Source of the DNA: Butyricimonas virosa
Lineage (GTDB): Bacteria > Bacteroidota > Bacteroidia > Bacteroidales > Marinifilaceae
NCBI RefSeq assembly: GCF_025148635.1
Contig: NZ_CP102269.1
Location: 2,604,001-2,668,000 of the forward strand
Length of the DNA: 64,000 nucleotides
Direction of reading: 5' to 3'
Shown here: piece by piece, positions 35,274 through 43,968 of the stretch
How positions within the stretch are numbered: the stretch's first letter is position 1
How the letters are laid out: each line of letters begins with the position of its first letter
Program-made: the position numbers and the translations under genes
The notes under the pieces: generated by a model
Database searches by the model: none
What the model was told of the DNA's origin: nothing
Seen by the model: the letters and a program-made list of their open reading frames with translations, nothing else

Positions 35274-36800
35274 TTATTTTTCGTAACCTAAATTATCCAG
35301 TACCTCGCGAGCATCAGGAATTTCTGTTGGTGCGGGAGATTTTCTGTAACCAAAGTCAACCATGTATTGAAGACTCATATCCGTGTGGTTCGTGAAGAAT
35401 GCATCCAAGTAAGGAGCTTCGTAGCGGGAACCACCATCACTACCCCAGTTGTATTGGCCGAAATATTTAGCCATTTGGTCATAAGTATCGAATGAATACG
35501 GGTGATTCTTCATTTTTGCACGGTGAATCAAGTTGTGTTGCCACGGGTAATTTAATTCAGGATAATTGTTCGGGGCTCCGGCAATGCAGGGTCCAATGAA
35601 ATGTGCTTTGTATTTTACTGCCAAGTTGATGAAAGAGGCATATCCTTGAGGATCATCGTAAGTTAAGTCTGTTGCTCCGGTTCCTTTCCATAACAAGAAA
35701 CACATCGGAACTTGACCATCAAATAGGTCGCATACGCGAGTTAAACTTTGTAACGAGAAAGTTTGAAGAATAACTTTTCCATTCGTGTTACCAACGTTAA
35801 TTTTACCGTCTTTGTAGAAAGGATTGCTTTCAGGTTCTTCACCTCCGGCGATAATGTTCATGTTAAGCTTTTCAGCGAATCCGGTTACATTTTCCATTTT
35901 TAACTCGTTGTATACCATTTGTTCAAAGTTAGATGGATTTAACCACGGCTCTTTGAATTCGATATAAATTCCGGGGATGTTTCCACTCGTGCCGAGATCA
36001 TCTTTAACATAGCCGAATCCATAACGAACAACTTTATCTTTTACACCGAAGTTTACCGGATTACTGAATTCTTCATTCGTTGCAACCATCGTTTTTACGA
36101 CTCTTTCATTTTGGTAAGTATTTCCCCAGATATTTACATGACCCGTGGGTTGTGGGGCATCTTGAGCATATCTTTCCAATTTGAATCCTTTGGAATACAT
36201 GATCAAGTCTTGAAGGGTAGAGATGTATTGATGATTTCTAGAAAATCCTATACGGGCTTGTTCTTGACTAACAGCATCTTGATTGAACCAAGTTCCTGCA
36301 TCCAAAAGCATCAATTCATAGTAAGTATAAGAACAGGGATAGTTGGGAACGAATGCTTTTTTATCCGCGTCAATCAACGAATCGATCTTTTGTGCGCTGT
36401 AACCTAAAAGGTCATAATATTCCCTTCTTGTTTTTTCCGGGAATCTTTCACCAAAAACATCTTCAATATTTGTGGTACGTTTTAAGTCCGTGTCATGCAA
36501 GGCTAGAATAACACCATCTTTAGAAACTTGTAAGTCTGCCTCCAGATAATCGGCACCCATTTCACGAGCCCAACGGTAAGCTGCTTCGGTTTCTTCCGGA
36601 GTCCAGTACGTGGAGCCACGGTGAGCTACTACTGCATACTGGGGAACGTAATCCCGCACTTTTTGTAATTCTGTTGATAGGGTGTCTACATGTACACGCT
36701 CAGAGTCAACAAACGTGTCGTTAAATTTCTGATTTTCGCATGACATGAAAGCCAAGGCTATGCTACATGCCATTGCAATTCTCCATGATTTATTAACCAT
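35274..36800 (-). CDS. glpQ: Glycerophosphodiester phosphodiesterase lipoprotein
   Basis: 508 residues. The signal peptide ends in a lipobox (LAFMSC, C21), so the protein is a lipoprotein in the periplasm or on the surface. The GDPD TIM barrel shows AHRGSTYWTPEET (catalytic His, substrate Arg), LEADLQVSKDGVILALHD (metal-binding Glu and Asp, second catalytic His) and a later IYIEFKEPW metal Glu/Lys block. It hydrolyses glycerophosphodiesters from phospholipids to glycerol 3-phosphate plus an alcohol. glpT lies 31 bases upstream and a porin 19 bases downstream, so one operon takes in, cuts and imports the product. It is longer than E. coli GlpQ because of insertions. Confidence 0.93.
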   Translation of the reverse strand: MVNKSWRIAMACSIALAFMSCENQKFNDTFVDSERVHVDTLSTELQKVRDYVPQYAVVAHRGSTYWTPEETEAAYRWAREMGADYLEADLQVSKDGVILALHDTDLKRTTNIEDVFGERFPEKTRREYYDLLGYSAQKIDSLIDADKKAFVPNYPCSYTYYELMLLDAGTWFNQDAVSQEQARIGFSRNHQYISTLQDLIMYSKGFKLERYAQDAPQPTGHVNIWGNTYQNERVVKTMVATNEEFSNPVNFGVKDKVVRYGFGYVKDDLGTSGNIPGIYIEFKEPWLNPSNFEQMVYNELKMENVTGFAEKLNMNIIAGGEEPESNPFYKDGKINVGNTNGKVILQTFSLQSLTRVCDLFDGQVPMCFLLWKGTGATDLTYDDPQGYASFINLAVKYKAHFIGPCIAGAPNNYPELNYPWQHNLIHRAKMKNHPYSFDTYDQMAKYFGQYNWGSDGGSRYEAPYLDAFFTNHTDMSLQYMVDFGYRKSPAPTEIPDAREVLDNLGYEK

Positions 36801-36828
36801 AATTTATTAAATTTGAATTATTTGGTAT

Positions 36829-38255
36829 TCATTATTTTCTATTTTGCACCAGGTATTGTTCCTCCTTGTAAGTAAAGCCGACGAAAACGATGGACAAGGC
36901 GCAGGCGACGAGCAACAGCACGAACGTCCCGTCCCACCCGAATGAACTTTCCGCCACGTATCCCATCACCACGTTCGCCAGGATAGCCGTCCCGAAGAAG
37001 TACCCGAAGAACCCGGTCAACCCGGCCGACGTCCCGGCCGCGTTCTTGGGAGCCAGGTCAAGCGCTTGCACCCCGATAAGCATCACCGGGCCGTAGATGA
37101 AGAAACCGATGGCGATCAAGGATAGCGTGACAATCATGTAGTTATCCGAGAACTGCCAGTAAAGGAAGATAAACAAGGCCACCAGGGCCATGAATATGAT
37201 CGTCGTGATAGCGCGGCGTCCCTTGAACACCACGTCACTCAACCACCCGCAAACAAGCGTGCCCGGGATGGCGGCAAACTCGTAGGCGAAATAAGCCCAG
37301 CCGGCCTCTTTAATATCGTACCCTTGCGCCTCCTTCAAGTAGGTCGGGGCCCAGTCCAGGCAACCGTAACGGACCATGTAAACGAAGGCGTTAGCGATGG
37401 CGATAAACCACAACATCTTGTTATTCAGCACGTACTTGAAGAAAATCTCTCTCGTGGTGAGGACCTCTTCCTGTTTCTCGCTGTAATTCTTGGGGTAATC
37501 GTTCCGCCATTTCTCTATCGTCGGTAACCCGCAGGACTGCGGGGTGTCACGAATCAACACGTACGCCAGCAGGGCCACGAACAGGGCCACCGCCGCCGGG
37601 AAAATATAGGTACCAATGATAAAGTACTTTGAACTGTCCACCCCGTAGAACCACGACCCGAACCACATGGCCCCGTACACGGCCATCGGGCCCACGAGAG
37701 CGCCACCCACGTTATGGGCGCAATTCCAGATAGACATTTTCGTCCCGCGCTCCTTCACGGAGAACCAGTGAGTCATCACGCGGCCGCAGGGAGGCCATCC
37801 CATCCCGTTAAACCACCCGACCAGGAAGTTCAACACCGCCATGATCACGATGGAAGTCGTGCTTGCCCCGAACAGCTCGATCGGCACGGCCATGAACATC
37901 ATGGACAGGGCCGCCAGTACCAACCCCAGGGGAAGGAACACCCGCGCGTTGCTACGATCCGAAACGCTCCCCATCAAGAACTTCGACAGGGCGTAGGCCA
38001 CCGCGTTCAACGACAACACGATACTCAGCGATCCCTTGTCGAACCCGTAAGGTCCGGCGGGGTCTGTTAGAAACGGCATCGCCATCGAGAAGTTCTTCCG
38101 CACGATGTAGTAGCCGGCGTAACCGATGAAGATTCCGACAAAGACCTGCCAACGCAGGCTCTTGTAAGTCGAGTCGATCTTACCTTCCGGTAATAAATCC
38201 TTGTGAGGTGCTGGTTTTAAAAAATTCCACATGTTATTAGATTTTATTGTAAAAA
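36829..38255 (-). repeat. Left arm of a 1427-bp inverted repeat (glpT copy 1)
   Basis: The reverse complement of 45363-46789 base by base except for 8 mismatches (99.4 percent identity, compared by eye over the whole length). The arm begins 23 bases upstream of the glpT start codon and ends 3 bases after its stop codon, so the repeat is the gene and little else; sequence on either side is unrelated. Confidence 0.95.
36832..38232 (-). CDS. glpT: Glycerol-3-phosphate:phosphate antiporter GlpT, copy 1
   Basis: 466 residues, 12 membrane segments, MFS organophosphate:phosphate antiporter family (VFVGIFIGYAGYYIVRKNFSMAMPFL, then GWFNGMGWPPCGRVMTHWFSVKERG with the family's signature region). It imports glycerol 3-phosphate in exchange for phosphate at the inner membrane. 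It heads a glpT-glpQ-porin operon. It differs from the second copy by one residue near the C-terminus (Gly here, Ser there). The coding sequence is visibly richer in GC than its neighbours: 36 of 60 bases are G or C at 37921-37980, against AT-rich flanking genes. That could mean acquisition or strong codon selection. Confidence 0.96.
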   Translation of the reverse strand: MWNFLKPAPHKDLLPEGKIDSTYKSLRWQVFVGIFIGYAGYYIVRKNFSMAMPFLTDPAGPYGFDKGSLSIVLSLNAVAYALSKFLMGSVSDRSNARVFLPLGLVLAALSMMFMAVPIELFGASTTSIVIMAVLNFLVGWFNGMGWPPCGRVMTHWFSVKERGTKMSIWNCAHNVGGALVGPMAVYGAMWFGSWFYGVDSSKYFIIGTYIFPAAVALFVALLAYVLIRDTPQSCGLPTIEKWRNDYPKNYSEKQEEVLTTREIFFKYVLNNKMLWFIAIANAFVYMVRYGCLDWAPTYLKEAQGYDIKEAGWAYFAYEFAAIPGTLVCGWLSDVVFKGRRAITTIIFMALVALFIFLYWQFSDNYMIVTLSLIAIGFFIYGPVMLIGVQALDLAPKNAAGTSAGLTGFFGYFFGTAILANVVMGYVAESSFGWDGTFVLLLVACALSIVFVGFTYKEEQYLVQNRK

Positions 38256-38316
38256 TATTTTGTTATAAACACACTTCCACGTTTTTTTTGCTCTACGGAC
38301 TTGTTCTATCCTCCCC

Positions 38317-38324
38317 CAAAAATA
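38317..38324 (-). promoter_or_regulatory. -7 promoter box (TATTTTTG) for glpT copy 1 operon
   Basis: Exact TAnnTTTG match on the minus strand about 85 bases upstream of the glpT start. It lies just inside the segment bounded by the inverted repeats. The rest of the 345-base gap up to glpC contains only the glpC terminator and AT-rich sequence. Confidence 0.45.
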
Positions 38325-38551
38325 CATTCTTGTATCGTGTTTCTTTGCCGATTCATAATTATCATTCTTTTAATGGACGCCGCACTTATTCCTTCCTCGA
38401 ATGAAATCGAAATCGATTGCTTTCTTTTTTGCGATCATTTTGTTTCATTATGCAACAAATGTATGAGAATTGAATTTTAAAACAAAATGTTTTTCGAAAA
38501 AAAATCGTTTGGATTTTGATTTTAACACATTAATTTTCGATATATAATCAA

Positions 38552-38588
38552 AAATGCATTAGAGTGATGGAATTAAAATCACTCTAAT
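38552..38588 (-). terminator. Intrinsic terminator of glpABC
   Basis: Perfect 11-bp stem ATTAGAGTGAT/ATCACTCTAAT (38558-38568 with 38578-38588) overlapping the glpC stop codon, followed on the minus strand by GCATTTTTG. It separates glpABC from the glpT operon. Confidence 0.85.
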
Positions 38589-39796
38589 ACATTGGCTAAT
38601 ATTGATATAGGATGTTCGCAGGGTTTTGAAGTAGACATTTCGATTTGCCATTTGCATGTTTCGCAATCGGTAACCACGTAATCAATGTCAAGTGCTTCTA
38701 TTTGCTTGAATAAAGGTTCTCCTATGTCTTGAGAGGTTTTATAATTCTCTTTTTTGAAACCGTAAGTTCCCGCAATACCGCAACATTGCGAATCTAATAT
38801 GGTTAATTCGATATTCGGGATTAATTTCAACAACTCGATAGAATAGTAAGCCCATCCCAGTTTTTCCATGTGACAGGGCGTGTGGTAGGCAACTTTGATT
38901 TTCTGTCCTGTTTTAAAATTCAATTTTGTTTTCTTTTGGCTTAACAAACGATAGATATACCGAGTAGCCAACTCCACGTCCTCACGAACATCAGCGTTAT
39001 CAATATCCAACAAGTGAGGATACTCGTCTCGAATCGTAAACGTGCAGGTTGAAGAAGTTGCTATCACGGGTATATTCTTCTCCAACACGGACTTCCGAAT
39101 CGAATTTATATTCGTACGAGCCTGTTTTTGTGCTTGTTTGATCAATCCGTTGGAAATCAAGGCGACCCCACAGCACTTTTCTTTTTCTAGAAGTTGCACT
39201 CCGATACTAAAAGCATTCATGACCTTAATTAAATCTTTTCCCAGTTGAGGATTATTGTAATTCACGTAACACCCATGGAAATAACTTACTTGGCTTGGAT
39301 AGGCGGCTTGTTTCTCTGCGACTTTTTTATACCAGCTTTCGAAAGTGCCGAAAGCGTATTTGGGGAACGTGCGTCGATGATCGATTTTCATAACCCCATC
39401 CAAAATTGCTTTCACTGGCTTTAGGCCCAAAGTTGTATTCACGATCGGGGCAAACGGGGTGGATAACGTTCCGACAAGATCTGTATTAGCTAGAATATAG
39501 TCTCGGAGTTTCGGTTGTTTTTTGCTATATTTAATTCGAGCTGCTTGGATAATGTCTCCGATTTTCACGTTCGAAGGACAAGCGACTTCACATCTTTTAC
39601 AGTTAATACAATATTTCAAGGATTCATCATAGAAGTTGAATTTCTTCAACCGTAGGCGTTCTCCATCGGGGCCTGCTTGTTTGGGACCCGGATAATTGGG
39701 ATTTACTGCTGCTACAGGACAATAAACGGTACAGATCGTACATTTGATACATTGTTCAAAATTGTTGTCGCTGATATTATGTTGTTGGAGATTCAT
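38579..39796 (-). CDS. glpC: Anaerobic glycerol-3-phosphate dehydrogenase subunit C
   Basis: 405 residues. Two 4Fe-4S ferredoxin motifs, CIKCTICTVYCP (C16 onward) and CINCKRCEVACP, are followed by two CCG domains with KCCGVALIS and QCCGIAGTYGFKKENY. In GlpC these carry electrons from GlpAB to the membrane quinone pool. Like the E. coli protein it has no transmembrane helix and probably binds the membrane peripherally. It is the third gene of glpABC, 7 bases after glpB, and ends in its own terminator. Confidence 0.95.
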   Translation of the reverse strand: MNLQQHNISDNNFEQCIKCTICTVYCPVAAVNPNYPGPKQAGPDGERLRLKKFNFYDESLKYCINCKRCEVACPSNVKIGDIIQAARIKYSKKQPKLRDYILANTDLVGTLSTPFAPIVNTTLGLKPVKAILDGVMKIDHRRTFPKYAFGTFESWYKKVAEKQAAYPSQVSYFHGCYVNYNNPQLGKDLIKVMNAFSIGVQLLEKEKCCGVALISNGLIKQAQKQARTNINSIRKSVLEKNIPVIATSSTCTFTIRDEYPHLLDIDNADVREDVELATRYIYRLLSQKKTKLNFKTGQKIKVAYHTPCHMEKLGWAYYSIELLKLIPNIELTILDSQCCGIAGTYGFKKENYKTSQDIGEPLFKQIEALDIDYVVTDCETCKWQIEMSTSKPCEHPISILANVLE

Positions 39797-39803
39797 GGCT
39801 TCT

Positions 39804-41060
39804 TTATTTACTTAAAATCTGTTCTGCTATATACATGGCACTCAAAATGGAAACTCCTGCCCCACATCCCTCTTTCAAAGGATTGAATCCCTCGAGGATT
39901 GCCCCGGCTGCATAAAGATTCTCAAAGATTTTGCCTTCTCGGGTACAACGGAACGTGCTGTCGGTTTTGATCCCGAAAGATTGATAAGGTTGTGTGTCAA
40001 ACACGTCGCTGTTATACCATTGTGTCCTATTCGGGGTAAATGTTACATCGAGATCAAAAATTGGTTCGTATATTTTTTCTGTACTGGCAATCAATCCTTG
40101 ACTGAAATAACTTCCTGTGGCAAGAATAAAATTTTGTCCAACGAAAGGAATGTCCCCATGATTGAAAGAGTAAATCTGTGAAATTCTGTTTTCTTTTATG
40201 TCTGCGCATAAAACATTATCTCCCAGCATGAAAACTCCTCCATTTTGTTGGAAAACAGAACGAAGTTTTTGTTGTGTATGTATACCAGGAACGGAAGGAG
40301 GAAGAGTTTGCAAGAGATAGATTGGTTTGTTGATTTCTTTTCGCAAGTAATCTACCACATCTTCCCGATTCAACCCCGTGATCGCGGGTAAAATAATTGA
40401 ATCACAATTTCCGCTTTCCGCTTTTAGTATTCGGGCTAATTCTTTTATATTTTCTTGCTTGTCAAATACCCGGGCAATATTAACGGAGCGCATCTCTGTC
40501 GGATTCTTACGCAAATTTTCAAGAGCCGGGAAATTGATAGAATGAATACTGCATTTGGCTCCCATTTTTAGGAATTCATCCGCAATGAATCGCGTGTAAA
40601 AATCAAGGAATCCCGTGATGTTAAAGATGCCCGGATGCTGGATTGGTAAACATTTTTCGTTTTCGCTTATTAATAAATTTTTAAGCGTGAGCCAGGTGGG
40701 CTTCAATGTCCCCATTGGAGTCACTCGATAATGATTCTCTTCGTGATTCCCTTGGGTAGAAATTCCTGCATTTTTAAAAAATTCTTCAGCTTGTTGGGCT
40801 AATTCCTTAAACTTGGTTTCGCCAAGCTTGGCATAAGGATGCGTGGGAGCTTGTTTGACAAGTTCGCTTATCGCATCCAATGGCTTTTGGACGCTTGTTC
40901 CATCGGGTAGATTATTTAATAAATCAAATGACCCGGAAGAAAAATGCAAAGCACTTTGTCCCGATGATATGATAACACATCGCTGACCCCGTTGGGACAA
41001 ATAAATTCCACTGATTAAGCCGGATAAGCCACCACCGATGATGATTGTATCGAATTTCAT
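39804..41060 (-). CDS. glpB: Anaerobic glycerol-3-phosphate dehydrogenase subunit B
   Basis: 418 residues of an FAD/flavin-binding Rossmann protein. The dinucleotide motif is IIIGGGLSGLISGIYL at residues 5-20. The C-terminal block YAAGAILEGFNPLKEGCGAGVSILSAMYIAEQIL is characteristic of GlpB. It works with GlpA in the soluble part of the anaerobic glycerol-3-phosphate dehydrogenase. Only one base separates it from the glpA stop, and glpC follows after 7 bases, so the three genes are one operon. Confidence 0.95.
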   Translation of the reverse strand: MKFDTIIIGGGLSGLISGIYLSQRGQRCVIISSGQSALHFSSGSFDLLNNLPDGTSVQKPLDAISELVKQAPTHPYAKLGETKFKELAQQAEEFFKNAGISTQGNHEENHYRVTPMGTLKPTWLTLKNLLISENEKCLPIQHPGIFNITGFLDFYTRFIADEFLKMGAKCSIHSINFPALENLRKNPTEMRSVNIARVFDKQENIKELARILKAESGNCDSIILPAITGLNREDVVDYLRKEINKPIYLLQTLPPSVPGIHTQQKLRSVFQQNGGVFMLGDNVLCADIKENRISQIYSFNHGDIPFVGQNFILATGSYFSQGLIASTEKIYEPIFDLDVTFTPNRTQWYNSDVFDTQPYQSFGIKTDSTFRCTREGKIFENLYAAGAILEGFNPLKEGCGAGVSILSAMYIAEQILSK

Positions 41061-41061
41061 G

Positions 41062-42687
41062 TTATTTCTTAGATGATGATGTTAAACCACAAACGCCTTC
41101 ATAAATCCAGGCCGTATACTCACTCTCGCGCAACGTGTCTCCCCAGGCAATGGGCGACATCCCTTTCCATCTTTCGTTCAAGAAAGAAGCAAGATCTGCC
41201 TTGGCTCTATTCGTGCATACTTTATTCATATCGCTCATTAAACCGGCGGCACGACACGCGCAAAGTTCTCCTTGGCAGGTTCCCATGCCAACGCGAGTTC
41301 TTCGTCTCAAGTCAACCAGATTGTTTACATCCAGCTCGTTTAAGGCGTATTTTGCCTCGCCAACAGAAACCTCTTCACATTCACATATCAAGCTATTGTC
41401 TAATGGCGTATTTTCAGAAAAACGATCGGCCATATCCCCATGCCTGTAAATAGTCGAATTGCGTTGCGTAAGAGGTACGGATATAATTTTTTTGCTAATT
41501 TCTTCTATGCTCTCCCTTGAACCAGGAAGCTTTTCCGTAGCTGTCGTACAAATGGCTGAAAGGTTGAGTTTTTTACATATCAAATCTGTTGTCCACTCGG
41601 CCATCAACCGGTAGGTCATTAATTTTCCCCCCGTGATTGTGATAAATCCTTCCAACCCGTCACGGGTTGCATGATCCAAGAGCACGATTCCCCGACTTAC
41701 ACTTCGGCCGCTTGGATCGTTGTCAGACGCAACTAGCGGGCGCACTCCGGCATATGCTCTTAATATACGAGTTTGAGCCAGAATGGGTGCCATCTTTTCC
41801 CCTTCTCGTAACAGCACGTCAACCTCTTCCGGGGTTACTTTCATGTGATCAATTTCTTCAAAAGGTACTTTACTAGATGTTGTTCCAATGAGGCAGATCG
41901 TGTCACCCGGAACAAGAATGTCTGCATCGGCTGGCTTGCGACACCTGTTCAGGACGATATTGTTTACTCGGTGTCCAAAAATCAGTAATGCTCCTTTCGA
42001 AGGCAGCATATTTATATTAATATCCACAAGTTTTGCTATATTATGTCCCCAAATCCCTCCGGCATTGACAACAATAGTAGCATAATAGGATTTGATTTCG
42101 TTTGTTTTATGATCTTGAACTTTTACTCCAATCACCCGATTTTGCTCTCGTATGATCTCGATGACTTCTTGGTATGTGAGTATCGTTGCTCCATGCAGTT
42201 TGGCGTCCATCACATTGGATGCCGTCAGGCGAAACGGGTCCACGGCGCCATCCGGTACTCTTACCGCCCCGATAATATCCCGGTTTGCAGATGGTTCTAG
42301 ACGTAATGCTTCTTTCGGGTCGATGATGTCCGCACGAATTCCCGCCTGCTTACATGACTCGACAAATTTGGCCTGATAGCTAAGATCATCCTCTGGTAAA
42401 CTTAAGAATAAACCATCTGTTTCTTCTACACAATGACTGGCAATTTTGCGGAGAGTCATATTCTCTTTGATACATTCTTCTGCGGACTCTTTGTCAGTCA
42501 CGGCGTAACGGGCTCCACTATGCAATAAGCCGTGATTTCTCCCCGTAGCACCGGTAGAGATGTCAAATCTTTCCAATAGAAGTGTTTTTATGCCCCTGCG
42601 AGAGCAATCTCTGGCAGTTCCGGCGCCGGTAGCGCCACCTCCGATGATTATCACATCAAACGATTGTGTAGTTTCGTTCTGCTTCAT
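41062..42687 (-). CDS. glpA: Anaerobic glycerol-3-phosphate dehydrogenase subunit A
   Basis: 541 residues. The FAD motif IIIGGGATGAGTARDCSRRG opens a DAO-fold dehydrogenase (GRNHGLLHSGARYAV and ITGGKLMTYRLMAEW are family blocks), and a C-terminal BFD-like [2Fe-2S] domain carries CECEEV and GMGTCQGELCACR. It oxidises glycerol 3-phosphate to dihydroxyacetone phosphate. It is first in glpABC and divergent from the XRE regulator gene. Upstream, TTTCTTTG (42720-42713) is one base from the promoter consensus and is followed by the same TTTGTGGTGAAAAATAAAA leader seen before the DUF5063 gene. Confidence 0.95.
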   Translation of the reverse strand: MKQNETTQSFDVIIIGGGATGAGTARDCSRRGIKTLLLERFDISTGATGRNHGLLHSGARYAVTDKESAEECIKENMTLRKIASHCVEETDGLFLSLPEDDLSYQAKFVESCKQAGIRADIIDPKEALRLEPSANRDIIGAVRVPDGAVDPFRLTASNVMDAKLHGATILTYQEVIEIIREQNRVIGVKVQDHKTNEIKSYYATIVVNAGGIWGHNIAKLVDININMLPSKGALLIFGHRVNNIVLNRCRKPADADILVPGDTICLIGTTSSKVPFEEIDHMKVTPEEVDVLLREGEKMAPILAQTRILRAYAGVRPLVASDNDPSGRSVSRGIVLLDHATRDGLEGFITITGGKLMTYRLMAEWTTDLICKKLNLSAICTTATEKLPGSRESIEEISKKIISVPLTQRNSTIYRHGDMADRFSENTPLDNSLICECEEVSVGEAKYALNELDVNNLVDLRRRTRVGMGTCQGELCACRAAGLMSDMNKVCTNRAKADLASFLNERWKGMSPIAWGDTLRESEYTAWIYEGVCGLTSSSKK

Positions 42688-42720
42688 GTGTATGAAATTT
42701 TATTTTTCACCACAAAGAAA

Positions 42721-43009
42721 TGAATAAAACGAAACATATCAAAATTAAAAAGTAACTTTTTTACTAGAATCGAAACAAAAGAAAAGTGTTTTGGTTTCGA
42801 TTGAAATAAAGTAATCTGGAAAAAGAAACATGTGCAGATCTTGTTTCAATAGATTCTGAATTCCATATTAAGAAAACCGAAGGATGTGATTATTATTTAA
42901 TTCTTTGTGTTATAGAAATATATGTGAGATAGTTATGCGAAGAATTGTTACTATAAATATAGTATATGAATTTTGTGTATAATAAATAGGTATACCTGAG
43001 AAATACAAA
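42721..43009. other. AT-rich divergent intergenic region
   Basis: AT-rich sequence between glpA (minus) and the XRE gene (plus). It probably holds glpA regulatory sites, but I see no exact promoter box or ORF in it. Confidence 0.4.
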
Positions 43010-43049
43010 GAGGAGACAAAAGCATAACGGGAAAATGCTTTGTCTCCTC
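43010..43049. promoter_or_regulatory. Strong hairpin in the glpA-XRE divergent region
   Basis: Stem GAGGAGACAAAGCAT/ATGCTTTGTCTCCTC with one bulged A and a short AT-rich loop, about 15 bp. It is between two divergent genes, so it is not an obvious terminator. It may be a structured leader, an operator-like palindrome or a trace of an older element end. Confidence 0.5.
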
Positions 43050-43071
43050 ACATCACCAACCGATTAACATA

Positions 43072-43112
43072 CCCCAATTGCTTGGGGATTTCACCAATAA
43101 TCGCTATATTTG
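43072..43112 (+). promoter_or_regulatory. Promoter region of the XRE gene (small palindrome and TATATTTG box)
   Basis: A CCCCAATTGCTTGGGG palindrome (43072-43087) is followed at 43105-43112 by an exact TAnnTTTG match. The start codon is 106 bases further on. The palindrome could be an operator for the XRE repressor itself; this is inference. Confidence 0.45.
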
Positions 43113-43217
43113 TAACAAACGATGTACGAAGGTAATACAAACTTGGATGGGAACAAATTTATGTTGGATTATTTTCGACAAAGTAACATAATTTATAGTA
43201 ATTCTAAATAACACGAT

Positions 43218-43637
43218 ATGTCATTTTCAGAAAGATTACAAAAGGTAATGGACGAGCAGGGGTACACAAAATATAAAGTAGCGAAAGCTTTACATATGTC
43301 TGCAACAACGATTTCCAACTACTTAAAGAATAAAACAAAACCAGATACCACAAAGTTGGAAGTGATGAGTCGTTTATTGGGAGTAAATCGAAGATGGCTT
43401 CTAACAGGTGAAGGTGACAAATATCGTAAGGGCAATGCAGCAATGACGGAAACTTCTGGAGATCTTTCTGTACGGGATAACGACGAACTCACGGTTCGCC
43501 ATCTTGTAGAAATTGTAGACAAACAGGCGTCCTCATTACAAGCTAGAGATGAAGAAGTCAAAAAGTTAATGACAATGAATGAAGTCTTGTTAGGAAAGTT
43601 GACTATCTTGTTGGAAAAATTGTTTGAAAAGCTTTAA
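43218..43637 (+). CDS. XRE-family helix-turn-helix regulator
   Basis: 139 residues. An N-terminal CI/Cro-type helix-turn-helix occupies residues 4-60 (YKVAKALHMSATTISNYLKNKTKPDTTKLEVMSRLLGV). A central stretch ends GEGDKYRKG, and residues about 95-139 form a heptad-rich coiled coil that probably dimerises (KQASSLQARDEEVKKLMTMNEVLLGKLTILLEKL). No ligand or peptidase domain. Such proteins often accompany mobile elements and regulate their own integrase. It lies 331 bases upstream of the recombinase and divergent from glpA, inside the glpT inverted repeat, so a role in either is possible. Confidence 0.85.
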   Translation: MSFSERLQKVMDEQGYTKYKVAKALHMSATTISNYLKNKTKPDTTKLEVMSRLLGVNRRWLLTGEGDKYRKGNAAMTETSGDLSVRDNDELTVRHLVEIVDKQASSLQARDEEVKKLMTMNEVLLGKLTILLEKLFEKL

Positions 43638-43968
43638 GCGTCATACAATATTGGATTATATAAACTCCCTGTAATTTATCTTTGCAAGATGAAATATAGA
43701 GATTGCATTTTTATTTCCTTTCAAATATTGAAATATAATAAAGAGTTTGTTCAGTTACTTATCCGTTACCTTGATTTAGCAAGCTGCAAATATACTTTAA
43801 ACAATTCTTGCACTTTAAGTTTTACTTTTTAGAGATGAAAGAATTGCTTTTTATATGTACTCTTGAATGATAAATGATGCAAGAGTAAACTTCATTATAT
43901 CTAAAATTTGTCAAATGGGAAGTGTTTGCTTTATTTCAACTTCTTATCAATTATAAAAATTAAGAATT
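43638..43968. other. Intergenic stretch upstream of the recombinase gene
   Basis: AT-rich. It contains one exact promoter-like box, TATCTTTG at 43677-43684 (plus). A short ORF from 43689 (about 47 codons) begins too close to that box and has no ribosome-binding site, so I do not call it. No terminator after the XRE gene was seen. Confidence 0.4.

Noticed and set aside
37714..38152. Long antisense ORFs inside both glpT copies (also 45466-45904)
   Set aside because: They arise from the GC-rich glpT codons, are present in both copies only because the genes are duplicates, and have low-complexity, arginine- and histidine-rich translations.
43689..43832. Short ORF of about 47 codons between the XRE and recombinase genes
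   Set aside because: Its ATG lies within a few bases of a promoter-like box, no ribosome-binding site is seen, and the peptide has no recognisable features.
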